NCBI RefSeq assembly: GCF_900996235.1
Contig: NZ_CAAJGM010000263.1
Coordinates: 62,001-126,000 of the forward strand
Source of the DNA: Paraburkholderia sp. BCC1885
GTDB taxonomy: Bacteria; Pseudomonadota; Gammaproteobacteria; Burkholderiales; Burkholderiaceae
DNA: 64,000 nucleotides
Reading direction: 5' to 3'
Position numbers and translations under genes: made by a program. How positions within the stretch are numbered: position 1 is the stretch's first letter; every line of letters starts with the position of its first letter. The notes beneath the pieces were generated by a model, which was not told where the DNA came from, did no database searches, and worked only from the letters and a program-made list of their open reading frames with translations. Shown one piece after another: positions 1 through 8,607 of this stretch.

Positions 1-243
1 CGTGATGCCCTGCAGCGAACTGATGATCTGCGTGGCGGCGCCTGCCGTCCCCCAGATCGGATCGAAAGTCGCCGGACTATCCACCGTACCGCCGCAGCCC
101 GGCAGCGTGCCGAGCAGTGTCGCCCCCGCCGAGGCGCCCGCCATTACCATGAATGCGCGGCGGCCGGGAGAACCCGGCGCGCCGTCATGATCCACGATGC
201 CCAGCACATTACGTCCATCAACGTCTCTATTGCGCGTTGCCAC
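1..243 (-). CDS. Partial Tat-exported (lipo)protein, runs off left edge
   Basis: Only the first 81 codons are in the window. The GTG start at 243 is supported by an AGGAGG Shine-Dalgarno seven bases upstream. The N-terminus has twin arginines at residues 28-29, a hydrophobic stretch rich in Ala, Gly and Leu, and a Cys at residue 50 preceded by L-P-G. This resembles a Tat signal with a possible lipoprotein attachment site, although Pro at -2 is unusual for a lipobox. The mature region is too short to name a family. The neighbouring genes handle uronates, so a secreted pectin- or uronate-related enzyme is possible, but that is inference. A TGTTGT-N3-ACAACA palindrome lies about 145 bases upstream of the start. 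The reading frame is open to the window edge. Confidence 0.7.
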   Translation of the reverse strand, partial: MATRNRDVDGRNVLGIVDHDGAPGSPGRRAFMVMAGASAGATLLGTLPGCGGTVDSPATFDPIWGTAGAATQIISSLQGIT

Positions 244-803
244 GATGTCGCCTCCTGATGTTTTTCTGTTTTGCAGACCAGTTTTTAACCGTTGCGCTGA
301 GCGGGCGGACGCTGGCAGTTAGAACCGCTTCGGACGCGGCCACCCGCTATTCAGACGGCTTTAGCCATGCCGCAAGGTCGAAAGCATTGTTGTTATACAA
401 CACAATAGATGTCAAGCCGAGAGATACGACAGTGCAGACGTTGCGCTGACCTCGAAATGGCAAAACGATGCAGACAGCGAAGCCGCATAGAACTAATTTT
501 GGCGGCACTTTTCAGGCCAAACCCAGTATATGAGACACGAAAAAATCTCCGGACTAGACGAGCCTAAGCTAGGGAAACTCCTGACTCCCCGACCATTTGC
601 TTGACAACTTTTCCGCAAGTCGACATGATTGACCGACACAATCGACGAAGCTGCGTCCGCCGTCGCGGCAGGCGCACAGCAAGCCGCATTCGCGCGCGCC
701 AAACCGCCATCCATACAGGCGGATGACGCGCGACTCCTCCGAAGCACCGGGCGCCCCAATCGGCGGCCCTCGCTTTACTAACCTCTCGTTAAGGATCAGA
801 TCC
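244..803. other. Intergenic region between left-edge gene and uronate dehydrogenase
   Basis: About 560 bases between divergent genes. It holds the Shine-Dalgarno sequences of both neighbours (AGGAGG at about 251-256 on the minus strand, AAGGA at 791-795 on the plus strand) and the operator-like palindrome at 388-402. I see no convincing gene inside it. The open frames there lack ribosome binding sites and family resemblance. Confidence 0.5.
388..402. promoter_or_regulatory. Operator-like palindrome TGTTGT-TAT-ACAACA
   Basis: A perfect 6+3+6 inverted repeat. The same half-sites recur at 10259-10273 (perfect) and 5054-5068 (one mismatch), each upstream of a sugar-acid gene. GntR-family regulators of the FadR subgroup bind short palindromes of this general kind, and one such regulator is encoded at 10409-11098. 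It lies 145 bases from the left-edge gene start and 402 from udh, so the left-edge gene is the likelier target. Confidence 0.6.
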
Positions 804-1628
804 GTGAAGAAAATTGCATTGAGCGGCGCAGGCGGCCAGCTTGGCCGCGTGTTACGCAAAGCCTTGCTCGAGCGCGGCGCCAACCTGCGCTCCGCTGCGG
901 GCTCGCGCGCACTGGAGCCGATTGTCGAAGGCGAAGACGTCATGCATGGCGATCTGCGCGACCCGGCCGTGGTGGACCGCCTGCTGGAAGGCGTGGACGT
1001 GCTGATTCACATGGCGGGGACCAGCGTCGAGCGTCCGTTGCCCGAGATCATCGAGAACAATCTGCGCGGGCTCGTCGAAGTGTATGAAGGCGCGCGCCGT
1101 CACGGTGTAGGCCGCGTCATCTTTGCGAGTTCCAACCATGCGATTGGCATGCACCCCGTCGAAGAGAAACTCGCGCTCGACTGCGATTTTCGTCCCGACG
1201 GTTTTTACGGTCTGAGCAAGGTGTGGGGCGAAGCGCTGGGCCGTCTCTACTGGGACAAGCACGGCATCGAGACCGTGTCCATCCGTATTGGCAGCTGCAT
1301 CGAAAAGCCGACCGAATTCCGCCATCTCAGCACCTGGCTCGGTTTCGAAGACCTGCTGCAATTGATCGACCTGTCGATCAACGTGCCGGATCTCGGCTAT
1401 CAGGTGGTGTGGGGCGTATCGAACAACACGCGCAGCTATTGGGACAATTCGGGGACCAACTCTGGCGCCACGCGTCTCGGTTATCAGCCGCGTCAGAACG
1501 CCGAAGATTACGCCGCGGAGATTCTGGCGAAAGCCAATCCGCTCGATGCCACCGCCCAGCGGTATCAGGGCGGCAGCTTCGCCAGCTTCGACTTCACACC
1601 GCCAGAGCGTAGGAATCCGAAGCGTTGA
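804..1628 (+). CDS. udh: Uronate dehydrogenase (NAD-dependent, SDR superfamily)
   Basis: Oxidises D-galacturonate or D-glucuronate to the corresponding aldaro-lactone, the first cytosolic step of the oxidative uronate pathway. The 274-residue product has an N-terminal Rossmann glycine motif (GAGGQLG, near residue 8), a Ser-rich strand FASSNHAIGMHPV and a YGLSKVWGE segment giving the Ser-Tyr-Lys catalytic set of extended SDR enzymes. Length and these motifs fit bacterial uronate dehydrogenases. I chose the GTG start at 804 because AAGGA lies eight bases upstream. An earlier in-frame start at 723 would add 27 residues without family resemblance. The neighbouring TRAP transporter and the distal kdgD and gudD supply import and the later steps. 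A general epimerase is the alternative but fits the context less well. Confidence 0.85.
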   Translation: MKKIALSGAGGQLGRVLRKALLERGANLRSAAGSRALEPIVEGEDVMHGDLRDPAVVDRLLEGVDVLIHMAGTSVERPLPEIIENNLRGLVEVYEGARRHGVGRVIFASSNHAIGMHPVEEKLALDCDFRPDGFYGLSKVWGEALGRLYWDKHGIETVSIRIGSCIEKPTEFRHLSTWLGFEDLLQLIDLSINVPDLGYQVVWGVSNNTRSYWDNSGTNSGATRLGYQPRQNAEDYAAEILAKANPLDATAQRYQGGSFASFDFTPPERRNPKR

Positions 1629-1723
1629 CGCATGGTGGGGAACCAGGCTCGTCATTCAACTCGGAGGACATGGGCTTGCCGGCATGAAACAGAATTCGAA
1701 GCTGCCTGGCGCCAGGAGCGCCT

Positions 1724-1906
1724 TCAGCAATTTCCGGAGCTTGCGTTGAGCGACGCCAGCGCGGCCGAACCGCGCTGAGCGTCCTGAAAGCCGTCAATCG
1801 ACCGTTTCAGCGCGCCATAGCCCACAGCGATGACCGTCACAAGAAACGCAACAAATAGGCAAACGATCAGCGTCAGGCCAATACAAATCTTGACGTGACT
1901 GAGCAT
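1724..1906 (-). pseudogene. Short chemoreceptor-like N-terminal fragment (60 aa)
   Basis: The 60-residue product begins MLSHVKICIGLTL, then has one strongly hydrophobic helix (about residues 8-31) followed by a polar segment, and ends at residue 60. This looks like the first transmembrane helix and the start of the periplasmic domain of a methyl-accepting chemotaxis protein, but the sensor, HAMP and signalling domains are missing. GGGGACAGC immediately precedes the ATG, so it could still be translated. It lies 36 bases downstream of dctM on the same strand. I read it as a remnant of an MCP gene. A genuine small membrane protein remains possible. Confidence 0.4.
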
Positions 1907-1942
1907 GCTGTCCCCACGAAGACTTCGGCGCGATCTTGCCGA

Positions 1943-3295
1943 TCAGTAAACCGGATGGCCGTTGATCAGGCTAGGCAACCAGGTGGAAAACATCGGCACG
2001 TAGGTGACGATATTAATCGCGCTGAAAATGGCCAGGTAGTACGGCCAGGCGATTTTCGTGGTCTCGCCGATCGACACTTCGCCGATCGCGCAACCGATGA
2101 ACTGCACCGAACCGATCGGCGGATGCACCAGACCCAGCGAACAGTTCAGCAGAATCATGATGCCGAACTGCACCGGGCCCACGCCGTAGTGCATCGCCAT
2201 GGGCAGGAACAGCGGTGTCGTGATCAGGATGTGCGCCGCCATGTCGACGAAGGTGCCGAGAAACACCTGGAGGATGTTGATGTACAGCAGCATCAGCCAG
2301 GGAATGGTGGTCGCATGTTCAAGCAGATGCTGAATCGCGTCCGGAATCTCCAGGTAGGCCATCTGGAAACGCAGCATGTTCGACACGCCGATCAGCAGCA
2401 GCACTACCCCGGTGGTGCGCGTCGCACGCGCGAGCGCCATGGAGAGCTTCTTCAGCGTCATCGTGCGATACACGACGAAGGTCAGCACCAGCGAATACGC
2501 CACCGCGATGGCCGCCGCTTCGGTCGCCGTGGCGATCCCCTTGGCCACACAGGTCAGAATGATCAGGATAACCAACAGACCCGGCACGGCGCCTATGAAG
2601 GTGCGCGCCACCGTCAGCCAGCCCGGAAACTTCGGCAGCGTGGTGGAACCGTCGGCGCGGCGCGGGAATTTGTAGCGCACCGCTTGCCAGTAAGCGGCCA
2701 GCAACACGAAGCCCATCACCCACAGCACCGGAATCAGGCCCGAAAACAGCAGGTCGCCAATCGACACGCCGCTTACCGATTGTCCGGCCACGATCCCCGT
2801 AATGCCCTGCGCGGCGAGCGCGTAGATGATCATGTTGGTGGACGTGGGCATCAAGGCGCCCGCCAGCGAGGCGTGCGTCGTGACGTTGACCGCGTAGGCC
2901 GCGCTATAGCCTTCGCGCTTCATCAACGGAATGACCACGCCGCCCATTGCCGAGGTATCGGCAGTCGGCGAACCGGACACGCCGCCGAACAGCGTACAGG
3001 CGACGACATTGGCCATGCCGAGGCCACCGCGAAAATGCCCCACGGTGGCCTGCGCAAAACGCAGGATGCGGTCGGCGATCCCGCCATGCAGCATCAATTC
3101 GCCCGACAGAATAAAGAACGGCACCGCGAGAAACGAGAAGGCATTGATGCCCGACACCATCGACTGGATGGCCGTGGCCGCCGGCAGTCCTTCATGCAGA
3201 TACGTCAGGATGCACGACAACCCCAGCGCAAAAGAAACCGGAACCCCAAGGACGAGGAAGACCAGAAAACTGATAGTTAGAATCGCAAGTTCCAT
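1943..3295 (-). CDS. dctM: TRAP transporter large permease (DctM)
   Basis: Membrane-embedded transport subunit of a tripartite ATP-independent periplasmic transporter, which uses the ion gradient to import an organic acid delivered by the binding protein. The 450-residue product is hydrophobic throughout, with many helices and the family's conserved segments near residues 105-130 (GGVSGSPTADTSAMGG), LMPTSTNMIIY, and a late LGLVHPPIGSV motif. It starts six bases after the small permease gene ends, so the two are translationally linked. Context (uronate dehydrogenase, glucarate dehydratase, keto-deoxyglucarate dehydratase) suggests a uronate or aldarate substrate; this is inferred, not read from the permease. 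Confidence 0.93.
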   Translation of the reverse strand: MELAILTISFLVFLVLGVPVSFALGLSCILTYLHEGLPAATAIQSMVSGINAFSFLAVPFFILSGELMLHGGIADRILRFAQATVGHFRGGLGMANVVACTLFGGVSGSPTADTSAMGGVVIPLMKREGYSAAYAVNVTTHASLAGALMPTSTNMIIYALAAQGITGIVAGQSVSGVSIGDLLFSGLIPVLWVMGFVLLAAYWQAVRYKFPRRADGSTTLPKFPGWLTVARTFIGAVPGLLVILIILTCVAKGIATATEAAAIAVAYSLVLTFVVYRTMTLKKLSMALARATRTTGVVLLLIGVSNMLRFQMAYLEIPDAIQHLLEHATTIPWLMLLYINILQVFLGTFVDMAAHILITTPLFLPMAMHYGVGPVQFGIMILLNCSLGLVHPPIGSVQFIGCAIGEVSIGETTKIAWPYYLAIFSAINIVTYVPMFSTWLPSLINGHPVY

Positions 3296-3301
3296 GATTG
3301 C

Positions 3302-3781
3302 TTACGCCCGCTTCCGCGCGAAGAGGTCCATGAGATGTTCGATTGAAAAGAGAATGGTGCAGACGCTGGCAATGAACGGAATCGCGTAACGGACCGCTTC
3401 CGGCAGGCCCAGAATCGGGATCTGGTCGTCGATCGTCGTGGCCGCCATATTGCCCGCGCCGAAGCAGACCGCGATCGAGAACGCGATCACGCAAAGCTGC
3501 TGAAACACCGCCATCGCAATCTGACCTTTGAGCGGCAATTTCTTGACGAGCGAATCGAGCCCGATATGGCCACCGTCGCGCACTTTCAGCGCGGCGCCGA
3601 AGAACGCGATCACAAGGACCATCAACAAGCCGACCGGTTCGACGTAATCGGGCGCGTCGTTAAAGACGTAGCGCATCACCACGCTGTACATCACCAGCAC
3701 CACCAGCACAGCGAGGCAGATGGACGCCACCACTGTCGCCACGCGGGCAAGAACCCTGATCGGGCATTTCACGAAGTTCAT
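3302..3781 (-). CDS. dctQ: TRAP transporter small permease (DctQ)
   Basis: Small membrane subunit that pairs with DctM. The 159-residue product has four predicted transmembrane segments and the family's pattern, including MRYVFNDAPDYVEPVGLLMV near residues 37-56 and a conserved GGHIGLDSL segment in the middle. A GAGGAAGAG ribosome binding site precedes the ATG at 3781. It sits between dctP and dctM in the usual P-Q-M order, separated from dctP by 158 bases containing a hairpin. Confidence 0.92.
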   Translation of the reverse strand: MNFVKCPIRVLARVATVVASICLAVLVVLVMYSVVMRYVFNDAPDYVEPVGLLMVLVIAFFGAALKVRDGGHIGLDSLVKKLPLKGQIAMAVFQQLCVIAFSIAVCFGAGNMAATTIDDQIPILGLPEAVRYAIPFIASVCTILFSIEHLMDLFARKRA

Positions 3782-3880
3782 CTAACTCTTCCTCGTACAG
3801 AACGGCAAATCCGTGACTCCCGCACGCACCTGCCGCCAAGGCTCGCTGACCCGCCAGCACGCCCGGCACAAACGACGAAC

Positions 3881-3918
3881 GCCGGAAACCTTGCGATTGC
3901 TCTGCAAGGATTTCCGGC
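3881..3918 (-). terminator. Intra-operon hairpin between dctP and dctQ
   Basis: GCCGGAAACCTTGC and GCAAGGATTTCCGGC pair with a single one-base bulge around a short loop. The hairpin lies 22 bases past the dctP stop and 100 bases before dctQ. There is no strong U-tract after it, so it is more likely an attenuator or mRNA-stabilising element than a full terminator. Such an element would make the binding protein more abundant than the permeases. Confidence 0.5.
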
Positions 3919-3939
3919 CAGACTGGCGCTGCGAATGGC

Positions 3940-4932
3940 TTACTGGATGGCCTGGATCTCGGTGACGATCTGCTTCATTTCCGGCGTCTTCTCATACTTG
4001 GCCCATACCGGCTGCATGGCCTTCACGAAAGCCGCGCGGTCGATCTGCGCCGCGGGCGTGATCGTCACGCCGGCCTTGGTCACCGTCTGCACGCCGTCGG
4101 CTTCCTTGGCGGTCCACAGTTTGACGTAGTAAGGCACCGAATCGGCCGCGGCCTTGCGAATGGCCGTCTGTTCCTGTGGCGTCAACGTGTCCCAGATCTT
4201 CTTGGAGAACACCAGCACTTCCGGCGTCATGGAGTGTTCGGTTTCGGAGAATTGCGTCGCCACTTCGTAATGCTTGGTTTCGACATACGACGGCATGTTG
4301 TTCTCGGCGGCGTCGACCAGACCCGTCTTCAGGCCCGTATAGACTTCGGCGAAAGGCATCGGCGTCGGCGTGCCGCCCATCGCCTTGATTTCGTCGACCA
4401 TCAGATCGGACGGCTGCACGCGCACCTTCAGGCCCTTCATGTCGGCGGGCGAGTGAATCGCCTTCTTGGCGTAGATCGAACGCGCGCCGCTCTCGTAGAA
4501 CGTCAGCGCAATCATGCCCTTGGCCGCGAAGGCATTGAGGATCTTCTGACCTTCCGGGCCGTACATGACCTTGCGGAACTGGTCGACGTCGCGGAACAGG
4601 AACGGCAGCGAGGGGATCATCGATTCCGGCACGATGTCGTTAAACGCTGCGGCGTTGGCGCGCACCATGTCGATTGCGCCGATCCGCACCTGGTCGATCG
4701 TGTCGTTTTCCGAACCCAGCGCGCTGTTGCTGAAGACCTTCACGGTATCCGCGCCGTTGGTTTCCTTCGACAGCTCGTCGCCCATGTACTTCAGCGCCAG
4801 AACGGTCGGGAAGGTGTCGCTATGCACGTCCGCGACGCGGAAGGTGTGCGCCTGCGCTGCGCCTGCACTGAACGCGAGGACCGAGGCGGCAACCATCATC
4901 GAGATACCGGACAGGGCGATATTTTTTTTCAT
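3940..4932 (-). CDS. dctP: TRAP transporter periplasmic substrate-binding protein (DctP)
   Basis: Captures the substrate in the periplasm and passes it to the DctQM permease. The 330-residue product starts with a Sec signal peptide (MKKN followed by a hydrophobic stretch and AQA-H cleavage site near residue 28). It carries the family fold, including KVRVQPSDLMVDEIKAMGG near residues 165-183, where the Arg normally salt-bridges the substrate carboxylate, and TGLVDAAENN further on. The ATG at 4932 is chosen because GAGGAG lies seven bases upstream. An in-frame start five codons earlier is less likely. An imperfect operator-like palindrome sits about 120 bases upstream. The substrate is inferred to be a uronate or related sugar acid from neighbours. 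Confidence 0.9.
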   Translation of the reverse strand: MKKNIALSGISMMVAASVLAFSAGAAQAHTFRVADVHSDTFPTVLALKYMGDELSKETNGADTVKVFSNSALGSENDTIDQVRIGAIDMVRANAAAFNDIVPESMIPSLPFLFRDVDQFRKVMYGPEGQKILNAFAAKGMIALTFYESGARSIYAKKAIHSPADMKGLKVRVQPSDLMVDEIKAMGGTPTPMPFAEVYTGLKTGLVDAAENNMPSYVETKHYEVATQFSETEHSMTPEVLVFSKKIWDTLTPQEQTAIRKAAADSVPYYVKLWTAKEADGVQTVTKAGVTITPAAQIDRAAFVKAMQPVWAKYEKTPEMKQIVTEIQAIQ

Positions 4933-5053
4933 CTGTGATCTCCTCAAAAGAAATTCATCAAGCGACTGTGCGTGCGGCGTTTCGAACCTGCCCGGAACTC
5001 TGACGCTGGATCGGCCAACCCCTGCGCGATTTACAACTTATCACAAGCCGATA

Positions 5054-5068
5054 TGTTGTAAGACAAGA
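5054..5068. promoter_or_regulatory. Operator-like palindrome TGTTGT-AAG-ACAAGA upstream of dctP
   Basis: Matches the TGTTGT-N3-ACAACA pattern at 388-402 and 10259-10273 with one mismatch in the right half-site. It lies about 120 bases upstream of the dctP start, consistent with control by the GntR/FadR-type regulator encoded nearby. Confidence 0.5.
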
Positions 5069-5304
5069 TGAGATTGTATAAAGAACTACCCCGGTTGCGG
5101 CCTAGGACATACCCGTAGGATGGACTCGCAGCAAGGCTCCGCGAAAACGGATTTTCAACGCTGCATGGCGAGTTTTGACGTGAACTGCAACGGGATTGAC
5201 GGGCAAGGCGGGCATGCCTTATCGAGCTCGAAATCGCCCCGACGATGTCTTACACATCGGGACGAAAGCCAAGGAAGGCGAAGGAAGCCGACGTAAAGGG
5301 GCTG

Positions 5305-5338
5305 AGAGTAGCGACGCGACCGAGCGACGCCACTCTCC
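5305..5338 (-). terminator. Hairpin downstream of porin gene
   Basis: A 14-base stem with two mismatches (gagagtagcgacgc against gcgacgccactctc) and a six-base loop, 13 bases past the porin stop codon. No U-run follows on the minus strand, so termination strength is uncertain. Confidence 0.35.
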
Positions 5339-5351
5339 ACTGCTAACGTAT

Positions 5352-6560
5352 TTAGAACTGATGGTTGATGCCGATCGTCGCGCCGAACTGGCTGCGGCTC
5401 GAAGCAGCCGACTGCTCCGCGATCGCGGCCGTTGCGGTCACCACCTTGCCGCCGTTGATGGTCTGGCCGTTGGCGCGCTGATACGCTTCCAGCAGATAGA
5501 TACGGGTGCGCTTCGACAGGTTATACAGCTCGGTCAGGTTGATCTGCTGATAGCTTGCCGCATCCTGCACGCCGTTTGCCTGGGTGGCGCGCGTGTAGCT
5601 GTAGCCTGCCGCAAAGTCCCACGACACCACCGGGCGGTAATGCAGCACGGCGCCGCCCGTGTTGAAGATCGCGTTGGTCGAGAAGCCGGAATTCGGGCCG
5701 GCGATGTATTCCACGTTCGAATACGACGCCGACACATCCCATTGCGAGTTGAACTGATAGCCGCCCGTGACGGCAAAACGCTGCTGGGCCGCGGCATTCT
5801 GATAGCCGTTCGTGATGCTCGATTCGCCCTGTTCGCCCGTGCCCGAATACGCCGTCGAACTGGAACTCCACGCGCCGCCGCCTTCCGTTGCATTGTTAAA
5901 GCGCGCGAAGCCGACGCCGATGCCTGCCGCGCCCGCCAGATACTGCGCGCCCACGCTCCACGAGGCGCCGGCATTGGTGCTGCCGGCCACGCCGCCGAGG
6001 GCGTACATGCCGCTCAGTTTCAGGCCGCCCAGCGACGGCGACGTGTACATCAGCGAGTTGTTGACGCGGTAGTCCGTATCGAGTGCGTCGAGGTCGCCCG
6101 GGTGAGCGCCGTATGCGCCGGTCAGCCACGGCGTCGGGCCGTACTGCGCGAGCATGTTGTAGTACGGCGTGTACTGGCGGCCCGCCGTGAACGAACCGTA
6201 GGTATCGTTGGCGAGGCCGACCCACGAAGCGCGGCTGAACATCAGGCCGGACTTGCTTTCCGCACCGGTGTCGATGTTAAAACCTTCTTCGAGCTGGAAG
6301 ATCGCCCGGGTGCCGCCACCCAGATCTTCGACGCCTTTAAGGCCGAAGCGCTCGCCGCCCCACACGCCTTCGATCATCTTGAACGCCGATTGGCCGCCCT
6401 TGGTGGCGCCGGTCGTCGGCGCCTGGCTGCTCAAATAGCTGGGGCCGGTGTCCACCACGCCGTATAGCGTGACGCTGCTTTGCGCGAAGGCGCCGCCCGT
6501 AGCGAGCATGGCCGCCACGCCGGCGACGGCCAGCCCGGCTTCTTTATAACTTTTCTTCAT
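5352..6560 (-). CDS. Gram-negative trimeric porin (OmpC-like, Burkholderia type)
   Basis: Outer-membrane general porin letting small hydrophilic solutes, here plausibly sugar acids, into the periplasm. The 402-residue product has a signal peptide ending GGAFAQSS, the family-typical opening SSVTLYGVVDTG, the GLKGVEDLGGGTRAIFQLE segment, alternating beta-strand character and a C-terminal Phe (GINHQF) recognised by the BAM machinery. The ATG at 6560 has AAGGA about eight bases upstream and gives a clean signal peptide. A start seven codons earlier is possible. It is divergent from nothing and is followed by the TRAP promoter region, so it is probably a single transcription unit. Confidence 0.92.
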   Translation of the reverse strand: MKKSYKEAGLAVAGVAAMLATGGAFAQSSVTLYGVVDTGPSYLSSQAPTTGATKGGQSAFKMIEGVWGGERFGLKGVEDLGGGTRAIFQLEEGFNIDTGAESKSGLMFSRASWVGLANDTYGSFTAGRQYTPYYNMLAQYGPTPWLTGAYGAHPGDLDALDTDYRVNNSLMYTSPSLGGLKLSGMYALGGVAGSTNAGASWSVGAQYLAGAAGIGVGFARFNNATEGGGAWSSSSTAYSGTGEQGESSITNGYQNAAAQQRFAVTGGYQFNSQWDVSASYSNVEYIAGPNSGFSTNAIFNTGGAVLHYRPVVSWDFAAGYSYTRATQANGVQDAASYQQINLTELYNLSKRTRIYLLEAYQRANGQTINGGKVVTATAAIAEQSAASSRSQFGATIGINHQF

Positions 6561-6833
6561 CAGATCATCCTTTGTTGTCATTGGAGTTATGGCGGCGCGT
6601 TATGCCGCACGAAATTGCCTGGCCGCCATCGGGCATCCAGTAATCGCTCTCGTCGTCGCATATCTGCCGGCCCGCTCTCCGGTTCGATACGCAGTCCTTA
6701 TCGTATGCATCGCCGCCTGGTCTCCTGCGCGCGGCCTGACTACTCAAATCGTTACGGCTGTTACCGTTGCCTTTGCCTTTTTCAGCTATGTAGCTGTCCG
6801 AAGCACCCGGCTCCGAAAAGCCACACGGCTCGA

Positions 6834-8588
6834 TCAGTGAATTTCCGGCTCGCCGACGCTACCGGTGCTCGCCGCTCCGCCCGCCCCATCGCGCTGCAGG
6901 AAGTCGAAGTCACAACCCTTGTTGGCCTGCATCACGTGCACCTGATGCATCGCGCCATAGCCGCGCGTGAAGCGCGGCACCGGTTCCACCCACGCCGCCT
7001 TGCGCCGCGCCAGTTCCTCGTCCGATACCAGCACGTTCAGCTTGCGCTGCGGCACGTCCAGTTCGATCAGGTCGCCGTCCTGCACCAGCGCGAACGGTCC
7101 GCCAATGAAGGACTCCGGCGCCACGTGCAGCACGCACGCGCCGTAGCTCGTGCCGCTCATGCGCGCGTCCGAGATCCGCAGCATGTCGCGCACGCCCTTT
7201 TGCAGCAGCTTCTTCGGGATCGGCAACTGGCCCCACTCCGGCATCCCCGGCGCGCCCACCGGGCCCGCATGCTGCAGCACGATCACGCAGGTCTCGTCGA
7301 TCTCCAGCGCGTCGTCGTCGATGCGCGCGGCCATGTCGTTGTAGTCCTTGAACACCACTGCGCGGCCGGTATGCACATGCAGCTTCGGGTCCGCCGCGCC
7401 CGGCTTGATGACCGCACCGTCCGGCGCGATGTTGCCGCGCAGGACCGCGAGGCCGTTGTTCGGCAGCAGCGGCGTGGCGCGGCGGCGGATCACGTCGTCG
7501 TTGAAGATCTTCGCGCCTTCGAGGTTCTCGCCCAGCGTGCGGCCGTTCACCGTCTTCTGCGAACCGTCGATCAGGTCACCCAGTTCCGCCAGCATCGCCT
7601 GCAGGCCGCCGGCGTAGTAAAAGTCCTCCATCAGGTACGAACCGGTCGGGCGGATGTTCGCCAGCACCGGCGTGTGACGCGAGATGTCGTCGTAGCGGTT
7701 CAGCGTCAGGTCGATACCGGCACGCCGCGCCAGCGCGATCATGTGCACGATCGCGTTGGTCGAACCCGACAGGGCCAGGCAGGTGGTCACCGCGTTATCA
7801 ATGGAACCCGCCGTGATGATGTCCGACGGCTTCAGGTCTTCCCACACCATCTCCACGATGCGCATGCCGGTTTTCGCCGACATCTGCGCGTGGCGCGAAT
7901 CCGGCGCCGGAATCGACGCAAAGCCCGGCAGCGTGAAGCCCAGCGCCTCGGCCGCGCTCGTCATGGTGGACGCCGTGCCCATCGTCATGCAGTGGCCCGG
8001 CGAGCGCGCGATGCCGCCTTCCACGCCCTGCCAGTCCTGCTCGGTGATCTTGCCCGCGCGCAGGTCCGCCCAGTATTTCCACGTGTCCGAGCCGGAACCG
8101 AGCGTCACGCCGTTCCAGTTGCCGTTGAGCATCGGGCCGGCCGGCAGGAAGATGGTCGGCAGGTCCATCGAGATGGCGCCCATCAGCAGCGCCGGGGTGG
8201 TCTTGTCGCAGCCGCCCATCAGCACCACGCCGTCTGCCGGATACGAGCGCAGCGTCTCTTCCGCTTCCATCGCGAGGAAGTTGCGGTACAGCATCGTGGT
8301 GGGCTTCTGGAACGGCTCCGAGAGCGTCTGCACCGGCAGTTCGATCGGGAAACCGCCCGCCTGCCAGATGCCGCGCTTCACTTCCTCCACGCGCTGCTTG
8401 AAGTGCGTGTGGCACGGATTCATCTCGCTCCACGTGTTCAGGATCGCGATCACCGGCTTGCCGGCATATTCCTCGCGGCTGTAGCCCATCTGCGACGTGC
8501 GCGAACGGTGGCCGAACGAACGCAGGTCGTTCACCCCGTACCAGCGGTGGCTGCGCAATTCTTCGGGGGTCTTTTTCTTGGTGCTCAC
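6834..8588 (-). CDS. IlvD/Edd-family sugar-acid dehydratase
   Basis: Iron-sulfur dehydratase of the IlvD/Edd family, most like the pentonate/hexonate dehydratases (L-arabinonate, D-xylonate, D-galactonate) that turn an aldonic acid into the 2-keto-3-deoxy acid. The 584-residue product has three Cys in the places that bind the [2Fe-2S] cluster in sugar-acid dehydratases: in NTWSEMNPCHTHF, GGCDKTTPALLMG and SPGHCMTMGTAS. A Ser in RMSGTSYG matches the catalytic base region near the C-terminus. The GTG start at 8588 has GGAG nine bases upstream and avoids an unrelated N-terminal extension. It follows a small gene by 19 bases. Branched-chain IlvD is less likely given the context. The exact substrate cannot be read from sequence. 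Confidence 0.85.
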   Translation of the reverse strand: MSTKKKTPEELRSHRWYGVNDLRSFGHRSRTSQMGYSREEYAGKPVIAILNTWSEMNPCHTHFKQRVEEVKRGIWQAGGFPIELPVQTLSEPFQKPTTMLYRNFLAMEAEETLRSYPADGVVLMGGCDKTTPALLMGAISMDLPTIFLPAGPMLNGNWNGVTLGSGSDTWKYWADLRAGKITEQDWQGVEGGIARSPGHCMTMGTASTMTSAAEALGFTLPGFASIPAPDSRHAQMSAKTGMRIVEMVWEDLKPSDIITAGSIDNAVTTCLALSGSTNAIVHMIALARRAGIDLTLNRYDDISRHTPVLANIRPTGSYLMEDFYYAGGLQAMLAELGDLIDGSQKTVNGRTLGENLEGAKIFNDDVIRRRATPLLPNNGLAVLRGNIAPDGAVIKPGAADPKLHVHTGRAVVFKDYNDMAARIDDDALEIDETCVIVLQHAGPVGAPGMPEWGQLPIPKKLLQKGVRDMLRISDARMSGTSYGACVLHVAPESFIGGPFALVQDGDLIELDVPQRKLNVLVSDEELARRKAAWVEPVPRFTRGYGAMHQVHVMQANKGCDFDFLQRDGAGGAASTGSVGEPEIH

Positions 8589-8607
8589 TTCGTCGTGCTC
8601 CAAAAAC

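Larger units (their letters stand above)
4933..5351. other. Promoter region of the TRAP operon
   Basis: About 420 bases without a gene between dctP and the porin. It holds the operator-like site at 5054-5068 within a longer imperfect inverted repeat (TTACAACTTATC at 5031-5042 facing GATATGTTGTAA at 5050-5061), and a hairpin at 5305-5338 just past the porin stop. Short open frames here lack ribosome binding sites. Confidence 0.5.

Noticed and set aside
493..759. Minus-strand 88-residue frame upstream of udh
   Set aside because: No ribosome binding site, no family pattern, and it overlaps the udh leader.
1895..3280. 461-residue open frame antisense to dctM
   Set aside because: Very rich in His, Arg and Gln with no family pattern. 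It is the mirror of a well-supported gene in GC-rich DNA.
6589..6840. 83-residue hydrophobic frame in the porin promoter region (6561-6833)
   Set aside because: A GGAG is only two bases from the ATG, too close for a ribosome binding site, and the frame runs into the dehydratase end. The 270-base gap is better read as the porin promoter.
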